A DNA stretch of 5,096 bases from Acidobacteriota bacterium (GTDB taxonomy: Bacteria; Acidobacteriota; Thermoanaerobaculia; Multivoradales; JAHEKO01). Each line of letters opens with the position of its first letter. Within the stretch, counting starts at the first letter, position 1. The translations under genes and the position numbers were made by a program. Shown one piece after another: positions 1 to 5,096 of the stretch. The notes under the pieces are model-generated. The model did not search any database, was not told the origin of the DNA, and worked only from the letters and a program-made list of their open reading frames with translations. The DNA lies in assembly GCA_024638355.1 (NCBI GenBank), contig JAHEKO010000010.1, positions 1-5,096 of the forward strand. Direction: 5' to 3'.

Positions 1-1437
1 CTCAAGGTGCCGGTTCCCGAGGACGATCCCGTCCTGCCGTCGCTGATCGACGTCTGGAAGGCGGCCGACTGGTTCGAGCGCGAGGCCTGGGACATGTTCG
101 GCCTGCGCTTCGAGGGCCATCCCAACCTCCGGCGGCTGCTGACTCACGAGGCCTTCCAGGGCCACCCGCTGCGCAAGGACTACGACCCGGCCCGACGTTG
201 GATCCTGACCGAGGACAAGATCTACCGGCCCAATCCGCAGCCCGAGGGCGAAGAGTCGGTCGACGACATGTTCGAGCGGATGACCATCAACATCGGCCCG
301 TCGCATCCGGCGATGCACGGCACCTTCAGGGTCGTGGCCACCCTCGACGGTGAAGTGATCGTGGCGAGCGAGGTCGAGATCGGCTATCTGCACCGCTGCT
401 TCGAGAAGATGTCGGAGACGCACACCTGGCAGCAGGTCATCCCCTACACCGACCGGCTCAACTACTGCTCGTCGTTCATCAACAACGTCGCCTACTGCCG
501 CGCGGTGGAGAAGTTGATAGGCATCGAGGCGCCGCCCCGCGCGGTCTGGGCGCAGATGATCCTCTCCGAGTTCTCGCGCATCATGGATCACTGCGTCTGC
601 AACGGATCGACGCTGGTCGACACCGGCGCGCTGACCAACTTCTGGTACTTCTTTCAGCCGCGCGAGGAGATCTACGGCCTGCTCGAGGCGTGCTGCGGAG
701 CCCGCTTGACGGTGTCCGCCTGCCGCATCGGCGGGCTGTTGCAGGATCTGCCGCCCGATTTCGAGGCGCGCTGCCGGCACCTGCTCGAGACCATCCCCGA
801 GAACATCGACGACGTCGACAAGGTGGTCACCAAGAATCGCATCTGGCTCGACCGCTCGGTCGGCGTGGCCGCGATGTCGGGCGAGGAGGCCGTGAACCGC
901 GGTTGGACCGGGCCGTGCCTGCGGGCCTCGGGCGTCGGCTACGACGTGCGCAAGGCGCACCCCTACGATCTCTACGACGAGGTCGACTTCGAGGTCCCGG
1001 TGCTGCGCGGCGGCGACGTCTACGACCGCTATCGGGTGCGCATGGAGGAGATCCGACAGTCCCTGCACATCATCCGCCAGCTACTCGATCGAGGCATGCC
1101 GGAAGGCCCCTTCATCATCGACGACCCGCATGTCGCGCTGCCGCCGAAGGAAGAGGCCTACAACCAGATGGAGGCCATGATCTACCACTTCAAGCTGATC
1201 ATGGACGGCATTCAGGTGCCGCCCGGCGAGGTGTACGACATGGTCGAGGGCGCCAACGGTGAGCTCGGCTTCTACGTGATCAGCGACGGCTCCGGCAAGC
1301 CCTATCGCATCAAGGTCCGGCCGCCCTGCTTTCCGATGATGGCGAGCTTCTCGCGCCTGATGAAAGGCGGCACCATCTCCGACGCCATCGCCACGCTGGG
1401 CGGTCTGAACGTCATCGCCGGTGAGCTGGAGCGCTAG
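1..1437 (+). CDS. nuoCD: NADH-quinone oxidoreductase subunit C/D fusion (NuoCD), 5'-truncated
   Basis: This gene encodes the fused peripheral-arm subunit of complex I. The NuoD part lines the quinone site next to cluster N2. The frame is open from base 1, so the true start lies upstream; the GTG at position 7 is internal. Numbering from that GTG, residues 24-59 are the C-terminal NuoC signature ([24 protein letters not shown]). A linker of about 30 residues follows, and NuoD runs from about 92 to 476. No stop separates the two, so the fusion is real, as in E. coli. NuoD motifs seen are GPSHPAMHG (95-105 region), DRLNY (149-153), VDTGA and the C-terminal AGELER. His104 and Tyr153 match the family's quinone-headgroup His and Tyr. 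The 49-kDa signature reads LHRCFEK, with Cys131 where Gly or Ala is usual. The [NiFe]-hydrogenase CxxC pairs are absent, so this is not a group 4 hydrogenase. nuoI follows after 12 bases, which suggests an operon. Only the N-terminal part of NuoC is missing. Confidence 0.96.
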   Translation, partial: LKVPVPEDDPVLPSLIDVWKAADWFEREAWDMFGLRFEGHPNLRRLLTHEAFQGHPLRKDYDPARRWILTEDKIYRPNPQPEGEESVDDMFERMTINIGPSHPAMHGTFRVVATLDGEVIVASEVEIGYLHRCFEKMSETHTWQQVIPYTDRLNYCSSFINNVAYCRAVEKLIGIEAPPRAVWAQMILSEFSRIMDHCVCNGSTLVDTGALTNFWYFFQPREEIYGLLEACCGARLTVSACRIGGLLQDLPPDFEARCRHLLETIPENIDDVDKVVTKNRIWLDRSVGVAAMSGEEAVNRGWTGPCLRASGVGYDVRKAHPYDLYDEVDFEVPVLRGGDVYDRYRVRMEEIRQSLHIIRQLLDRGMPEGPFIIDDPHVALPPKEEAYNQMEAMIYHFKLIMDGIQVPPGEVYDMVEGANGELGFYVISDGSGKPYRIKVRPPCFPMMASFSRLMKGGTISDAIATLGGLNVIAGELER

Positions 1438-1449
1438 AGCGGAAATCGC

Positions 1450-2073
1450 ATGTCTCATCCCAAGAGCCCCGAGCCCTATCGCTACACGCTCGCCGAGCGC
1501 CTCTACCTACCGCTTCTCAGCGGCATGTGGGTGACGCTCCGCCACTTCGTCGGCAACCTGTTCGGTCGGCGCAAGTCGGTGACCATCGAGTATCCGGAAG
1601 AGCGCCGCCAGTACTCGCCGCGCTTCCGGGGCCACCACATCCTGACCAGCCGACCCGACGGCTCGCTGCGCTGCGTCGCCTGCTTCCTGTGCGCCACCGC
1701 CTGTCCGGCCGAGTGCATCCACATCGAGGCCGGCGAGCACCCCGACGTGAACGTCGAGAAGTATCCGGTGGTGTACGACATCGACATGCTGCGCTGCGTG
1801 TTTTGCGGATACTGCGTGGACGCCTGCCCGGAAGAGGCGATCGTCATGTCGAACAACTACGACATGGCCTTCTTCAACCGGGCCTCTTCGGTCGTCACCA
1901 AGGAAGAGCTTCAGAAGCCTTTCACCTACGACTCGTCACGGCTCGGCTACCGTCCGCGCTATCCGGAAGAGGAAGCGATGCGAGCCGAGGCGCGGGCGCA
2001 GCTCCAGGCCGGCAGAGTCGACCTGGTGGGCGAGGCCCGGCGGCGTCAGGAGCAAGCCGCCGCCGCTCGATGA
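1450..2073 (+). CDS. nuoI: NADH-quinone oxidoreductase subunit I (NuoI), 2x[4Fe-4S]
   Basis: NuoI is the ferredoxin-like subunit of complex I. Its clusters N6a and N6b pass electrons toward N2 and quinone. The 207-residue protein begins with an amphipathic stretch (about 17-40, LYLPLLSGMWVTLRHF) that in the family lies along the membrane. The conserved VTIEYPEE (44-51) and RFRGHH (58-63) follow. Two CxxCxxCxxxCP motifs are intact: Cys75, 78, 81, 85 and Cys116, 119, 122, 126. By family knowledge the last Cys of each motif ligates the other cluster. A conserved extra Cys89 sits in CPAECI. After about residue 170 there is a charged, Ala/Arg/Glu-rich tail, making the protein somewhat longer than E. 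coli NuoI (180). The ATG is supported by GGA at 1441-1443, six bases upstream, and by the 12-base gap from nuoCD. Unusually, nuoH does not precede it and 2-oxoacid oxidoreductase genes follow. A free 2[4Fe-4S] ferredoxin is unlikely because of the N-terminal segment and the length. Confidence 0.95.
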   Translation: MSHPKSPEPYRYTLAERLYLPLLSGMWVTLRHFVGNLFGRRKSVTIEYPEERRQYSPRFRGHHILTSRPDGSLRCVACFLCATACPAECIHIEAGEHPDVNVEKYPVVYDIDMLRCVFCGYCVDACPEEAIVMSNNYDMAFFNRASSVVTKEELQKPFTYDSSRLGYRPRYPEEEAMRAEARAQLQAGRVDLVGEARRRQEQAAAAR

Positions 2074-2098
2074 CAGCCTCCCGGCCCTTTGCTAGAGT
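2070..2098 (+). promoter_or_regulatory. Candidate sigma70-type promoter for korAB
   Basis: The sequence ATGACA at 2070-2075 matches five of six bases of the -35 consensus. After exactly 17 bases comes TAGAGT at 2093-2098, matching the -10 consensus at four of six, including the key first T, second A and last T. It is preceded by TGC at 2090-2092, which fits an extended -10 element (TGn). Transcription would start near 2105, giving a leader of about 50 bases before korA. The -35 box overlaps the nuoI stop codon. If real, it lets korAB be transcribed apart from the nuo genes. Short motifs like this also occur by chance, so it remains a candidate. Confidence 0.35.
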
Positions 2099-2110
2099 CG
2101 CCAGAAGCCC

Positions 2111-2134
2111 GATTCGGCCGCTCGGCCGCTAATC
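2111..2134 (+). other. Stem-loop in the nuoI-korA gap, built on a tandem 8-bp repeat
   Basis: GATTCGGCC at 2111-2119 pairs with GGCCG at 2124-2128 plus AATC at 2131-2134. This gives nine base pairs with a four-base loop (GCTC) and a two-base CT bulge on the 3' side. The centre is also a perfect tandem direct repeat of TCGGCCGC (2114-2121 and 2122-2129). No T-run follows, so it is not a typical intrinsic terminator. It would lie within about ten bases of the 5' end of a transcript from the candidate promoter. There it could stabilise the korAB mRNA, or it could mark an RNA processing site between nuoI and korA. The pairing is seen directly; the role is inferred. Confidence 0.4.
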
Positions 2135-2142
2135 TTCGAACC

Positions 2143-2157
2143 ATGGAACCAGAATGA
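2143..2157 (+). other. Four-codon mini-ORF overlapping the korA start (possible leader minicistron)
   Basis: ATG at 2143 opens a four-codon frame (Met-Glu-Pro-Glu) that ends in TGA at 2155-2157. That stop overlaps the korA ATG in the arrangement ATGA, which is the usual geometry of translational coupling. The GGA at 2145-2147 could serve as the Shine-Dalgarno site of korA but is weak. The mini-ORF itself has no clear purine-rich site upstream. It may be chance. Confidence 0.2.
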
Positions 2158-4028
2158 GCCCAGAGACCAAGGCCAAGAGTGCATCCGCGAACCGGCTGGA
2201 GCCGGTCGACGAAGTCGTCGTACGCTTCGCCGGCGACTCCGGCGACGGCATGCAGCTCACCGGCACGCAGTTCACCAGCACGTCGGCGCTGCTCGGCAAC
2301 GATCTGGCGACGCTGCCCGAGTTTCCGGCCGAGATCCGCGCGCCGCAAGGGACGCTCGCCGGCGTGTCGGCCTTTCAGGTCCGGATCGCCGACTACGACA
2401 TCCACACGCCTGGCGACGCTCCCGACTGCCTGGTGGCGATGAACCCGGCGGCGCTCAAGAAGTCGATCGGTGACCTCAAGCAGAACGGCGTGCTCATCGT
2501 CAACACCGACGAGTTTCACGACCGCAATCTCAAGAAGGCGGGCTACGAGACCAACCCGCTCGACGACGGCTCGCTGGCCGCCTACCGGGTCACCCAGGCC
2601 GAGATCACGACCATGACCCACCGAGCGCTCGAGGAGATGGACCTCGACTCGAAGGCCAAGAACCGCAGCCGCAACATGTTCGCGCTGGGAATGGTCTATT
2701 ACCTCTTCAGCCGGCCGCTCGACACCACCGTCGAATGGCTCGAGCTGAAGTTCGCCAAGCGCCCCGAGATCGCCGAGGCCAACGTCAAGGTGCTCAAGGC
2801 GGGCTGGAACTTCTGCGAGATCACCGACCAGTTCCAGGTGCGCTACGAGGTCGAGCCCGCCAAGCTCGCGCCGGGCGTCTACCGCAACATCATGGGCAAC
2901 AGCGCCCTGTCGATCGGCCTGGTCGCGGCCAGCCGCCGGAGCGGACTGCCGCTCTTCCTCGGCTCGTATCCGATCACGCCGGCGAGCGAAATCCTCCACG
3001 AGTTGGCCGGCTACAAGACCTTCGGCGTGTCGACCTTCCAGGCCGAGGACGAGATCGCCGCCATGGCCGCCGCGATCGGCGCCGCGTTCGGCGGAGCGCT
3101 GGCCGTCACGTCGACCAGCGGTCCCGGGCTGGCGCTCAAGTCGGAGGCGATCAACCTGGCGATCATGACCGAGCTGCCGGTGATCATCTGCAACATCCAG
3201 CGTGGCGGTCCTTCCACCGGCCTGCCGACGATGACCGAGCAGTCCGATCTGCTGCAGGCGATGTTCGGCCGCAACGGCGAGTCGCCGCTGCCGGTGATCG
3301 CCGCGTCGTCGCCGGCCGACTGTTTCGACACCGCGATCGAGGCGGCGCGGCTCGCCGTTAGCTACATGGTGCCGGTCATCCTGCTGTCGGACGGTTACAT
3401 CGCCAACGGCTCCGAGCCGTGGCGGCTGCCGAAGATCGAGGATCTACCCGATCTGAGGGTCGACTTCCGTACCGATCCCGAAGGCTTCGAGCCGTACATG
3501 CGAGACGAGAAGACCCTGGCGCGGCCGTGGGCGATCCCCGGCACGCCCGGGCTCGAGCACCGGGTCGGCGGGCTCGAGAAGGAGAACGTCACGGGCAACG
3601 TCTCCTACGATCCGGCCAACCATCAGCTGATGACCGATCTGCGCGCCGAGAAGGTGGCGCGGATCGCCGACGAGATTCCACCGATGTCCATCGACGGCCC
3701 CGACGAGGGCAAGCTCCTGGTGCTGGGCTGGGGCTCGACCAAGGGCGCGATCACCGGCGGCGCTCAGAAGGCTCGCGCCGAAGGGCTCGAGGTCAGCTGC
3801 GCTCACCTGCGCTACATCAACCCCTTTCCCAGCGACCTGGGCGACGTCCTGTCGCGCTTCGAGCACGTCCTGATTCCGGAGATGAACATGGGTCAGCTGG
3901 CGCTCCTGATCAGGGCGCGCTACCTCCGGGAGGTCGTCTCGATGACCAAGGTCCAGGGCAAGCCGTTCTTCCGCAGCGAGATTCAAGCCAAGATCCACGA
4001 GATTCTGGGGGCCGAGAATGTCCACTGA
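2154..4028 (+). CDS. korA: 2-oxoacid:ferredoxin oxidoreductase, fused gamma-alpha subunit (probable 2-oxoglutarate type, KorA)
   Basis: KorA is the larger subunit of a thiamine-diphosphate enzyme that oxidatively decarboxylates a 2-oxoacid with CoA, giving acyl-CoA, CO2 and reduced ferredoxin. The 624-residue cytoplasmic protein has three parts. A gamma domain (about 20-220) carries AGDSGDG (26-32). The alpha pyrimidine-binding domain (about 245-430) carries YPITP (272-276), FQAEDE (295-300), TSGPG (321-325) and IQRGGPSTGLPT (348-359). A transketolase-C-like domain (about 515-620) carries GWGST (525-529). In characterised relatives the YPITP Thr and an Arg in the region equivalent to Arg350 contact the 2-oxoacid. 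The gamma-alpha fusion and length resemble Mycobacterium KorA. No CxxC ferredoxin domain is present. An in-frame TAA at 2130-2132 rules out upstream starts, so ATG 2154 is well supported. It lies 80 bases after nuoI and overlaps korB by 11 bases. The substrate is assigned by family resemblance; 2-oxoglutarate is most likely, but another 2-oxoacid is possible. Confidence 0.93.
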   Translation: MSPETKAKSASANRLEPVDEVVVRFAGDSGDGMQLTGTQFTSTSALLGNDLATLPEFPAEIRAPQGTLAGVSAFQVRIADYDIHTPGDAPDCLVAMNPAALKKSIGDLKQNGVLIVNTDEFHDRNLKKAGYETNPLDDGSLAAYRVTQAEITTMTHRALEEMDLDSKAKNRSRNMFALGMVYYLFSRPLDTTVEWLELKFAKRPEIAEANVKVLKAGWNFCEITDQFQVRYEVEPAKLAPGVYRNIMGNSALSIGLVAASRRSGLPLFLGSYPITPASEILHELAGYKTFGVSTFQAEDEIAAMAAAIGAAFGGALAVTSTSGPGLALKSEAINLAIMTELPVIICNIQRGGPSTGLPTMTEQSDLLQAMFGRNGESPLPVIAASSPADCFDTAIEAARLAVSYMVPVILLSDGYIANGSEPWRLPKIEDLPDLRVDFRTDPEGFEPYMRDEKTLARPWAIPGTPGLEHRVGGLEKENVTGNVSYDPANHQLMTDLRAEKVARIADEIPPMSIDGPDEGKLLVLGWGSTKGAITGGAQKARAEGLEVSCAHLRYINPFPSDLGDVLSRFEHVLIPEMNMGQLALLIRARYLREVVSMTKVQGKPFFRSEIQAKIHEILGAENVH

Positions 4029-5079
4029 GCTGCCTGTACTGACCAAGAAGGACTTCCAGTCGGACCAGGAGGTCCGCTGGTGCCCGGGCTGCGGCGACTA
4101 CGCCATCCTGTCGTGCGTCCAGACCATCTTCCCGCAGCTCGGCATCCCCAAGGAGAAGTTCGTCGTCGTTTCCGGGATCGGCTGCTCGAGCCGCTTCCCG
4201 TACTACATGGACACCTACGGCTTTCACGGAATCCACGGCCGGGCGCCGGCAATCGCCTCCGGCCTAAAGGCGACTCGCCCCGACCTCGAGGTGTGGATCG
4301 CCACCGGCGACGGCGACGCCATGTCGATCGGCGGCAACCACTTGATCCACACGCTGCGCCGCAACATGGACGTCAAGATCCTGATGTTCAACAACCGGAT
4401 CTACGGCCTGACCAAGGGGCAGTACTCGCCGACCAGCGAGCTCGGCAAGGTCACCAAGTCGACCCCGGTCGGCTCCGTCGACTATCCCTTCAACCCGCTG
4501 TCGCTGGCGCTCGGCGCCGGCGCCACCTTCGTCGCCCGCGGCGTCGACATCATGCAACCGCACCTGCGCGATCTCTTGACGCGCGCCCACGCGCACACGG
4601 GCTCGGCCTTCGTCGAGATCTACCAGAACTGCAACATCTTCAACGACAAGGCGTTCGAGTACATGAGCGCCAAGCAGGTGCGCGCCGACCAGACCGTCGA
4701 GGTCCTCCACGGCGAGCCGCTGGTCTTCGGCAAGGAAAAGGACAAAGGCATTCGCCTGAAGGGCACCGCGCTCGAGGTCATCCACTTCGCCGACGGTCAC
4801 GGTCCCGAAGACTGCCTGGTCTGGGACGAGACCGACCCCAATCCGGCGCTGGCCTTCATGATGGCCCAGCTCGGACCGCCCGATTTTCCGACGCCGATCG
4901 GCGTCATGCGCAACGTCGCGCTGCCGTCCTACGATTATGGACTCGTCCACCAGCTCGAGGAGGAGATCGAGTCCAAAGGCTCGGGCAAGCTCGAGGATCT
5001 GATCTACTCGGGCGAGCTCTGGACGGTGGGCGAAGGCGGCCAGGTGACGCGTGGCAAGGCCGTGGCCGACCCCGGCTAG
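4018..5079 (+). CDS. korB: 2-oxoacid:ferredoxin oxidoreductase, beta subunit (probable 2-oxoglutarate type, KorB)
   Basis: KorB is the catalytic partner of KorA. It binds thiamine diphosphate with Mg2+ and one [4Fe-4S] cluster that passes electrons to ferredoxin. In the 353-residue protein the cluster ligands are visible as Cys22 and Cys25 (WCPGCGDY), Cys56 (GIGCSS) and Cys205 (NCNIFND). The cofactor motif is GDGDA (97-101), followed after 23 residues by NN at 125-126 and the YGLTKGQ segment, so the protein looks catalytically complete. The C-terminal part from about residue 220 is the beta-subunit tail typical of the long KorB forms (Mycobacterium KorB is of similar length). The ATG lies inside the end of korA (11-base overlap), with a G-run at 4007-4011 six bases upstream as a likely ribosome site. 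Translation is therefore probably coupled to korA for a 1:1 ratio. Pyruvate as substrate is less likely given the whole-pair resemblance to KorAB. No separate ferredoxin gene is visible before the window ends. Confidence 0.94.
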   Translation: MSTELPVLTKKDFQSDQEVRWCPGCGDYAILSCVQTIFPQLGIPKEKFVVVSGIGCSSRFPYYMDTYGFHGIHGRAPAIASGLKATRPDLEVWIATGDGDAMSIGGNHLIHTLRRNMDVKILMFNNRIYGLTKGQYSPTSELGKVTKSTPVGSVDYPFNPLSLALGAGATFVARGVDIMQPHLRDLLTRAHAHTGSAFVEIYQNCNIFNDKAFEYMSAKQVRADQTVEVLHGEPLVFGKEKDKGIRLKGTALEVIHFADGHGPEDCLVWDETDPNPALAFMMAQLGPPDFPTPIGVMRNVALPSYDYGLVHQLEEEIESKGSGKLEDLIYSGELWTVGEGGQVTRGKAVADPG

Positions 5080-5096
5080 CGCCCGCCGGCTGCCGC

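Noticed and set aside
7..9. GTG at position 7 as the start of nuoCD
   Set aside because: The frame is open to base 1 and the protein begins in the last third of NuoC, so most of NuoC lies upstream of the window.
1..1437. Group 4 [NiFe]-hydrogenase or formate-hydrogenlyase large subunit in place of NuoD
   Set aside because: The N-terminal RxCGxC and C-terminal DPCxxC nickel-binding motifs are missing. DRLNYCSS occupies the first site, and the C-terminus is the NuoD type ending GELER.
2046..2999. Long minus-strand open frame of 317 codons opposite nuoI end and korA
   Set aside because: It is a shadow of the GC-rich korA coding frame. Its translation is Arg/Ala/Val-rich with no recognisable domain, and it spans the intergenic gap.
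4264..4950. Minus-strand open frame of 228 codons opposite korB
   Set aside because: The opposite strand encodes a fully conserved KorB with all cofactor motifs. The antisense translation is low-complexity Val/Asp/Gly/Ala/Arg with no family resemblance.
2154..5079. Pyruvate:ferredoxin oxidoreductase instead of the 2-oxoglutarate type
   Set aside because: The gamma-alpha fusion of about 620 residues with a KorB of about 350 residues fits the KorAB group better. Sequence alone cannot fully exclude other 2-oxoacids, so the product name is kept as probable.
5072..5089. Inverted repeat CCGGC/GCCGG around the korB stop as a terminator
   Set aside because: The stem is only five pairs with an eight-base loop. 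No T-run is seen before the window ends at 5096, so a terminator cannot be supported.

Overview
The window is a dense, high-GC stretch (by eye roughly two-thirds G+C) of a bacterial chromosome. It holds four plus-strand genes in a row and only one intergenic gap longer than 15 bases. All four belong to energy metabolism. The window opens inside nuoCD, a fused NuoC-NuoD subunit of respiratory complex I. A complete nuoI follows, then an 80-base gap with a possible promoter and a hairpin, then the overlapping pair korA-korB. These encode a two-subunit 2-oxoacid:ferredoxin oxidoreductase, most likely acting on 2-oxoglutarate. The sequence stops 17 bases after korB.

Organism: there is no rRNA or other decisive marker. 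The fused NuoCD, with its Cys-rich NuoD portion (LHRCFEK, NYCSS, HCVCN, CGARLT, RPPCF), resembles by memory the NuoD type of Bacteroidota and related lineages more than the E. coli type. The KorAB pair is of the long gamma-alpha-fused type found in Mycobacterium, Bacteroidota and many environmental bacteria. With the high GC, an Acidobacteriota-like or other environmental lineage is plausible, but this is a guess.

Layout: 1-1437 is nuoCD, truncated at its 5' end by the window edge. 1450-2073 is nuoI, 12 bases downstream. 2074-2153 is the regulatory gap: a sigma70-like promoter overlaps the nuoI stop, followed by a 9-bp bulged stem-loop and a four-codon mini-ORF whose stop overlaps the korA start. 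2154-4028 is korA. 4018-5079 is korB, overlapping korA by 11 bases.

How the genes may work together: KorAB oxidatively decarboxylates a 2-oxoacid with CoA and gives up low-potential electrons. Neither subunit carries its own ferredoxin domain, so an external acceptor is needed. NuoI holds the two [4Fe-4S] clusters that carry electrons toward quinone, and NuoD forms part of the quinone pocket. Finding nuoCD-nuoI directly next to korAB, with no nuoE, F, G or H in between, suggests that KOR electrons enter complex I through ferredoxin or NuoI instead of NADH. This is inference; the rest of the nuo genes lie outside the window. No mobile elements, RNA genes or CRISPR repeats were seen.
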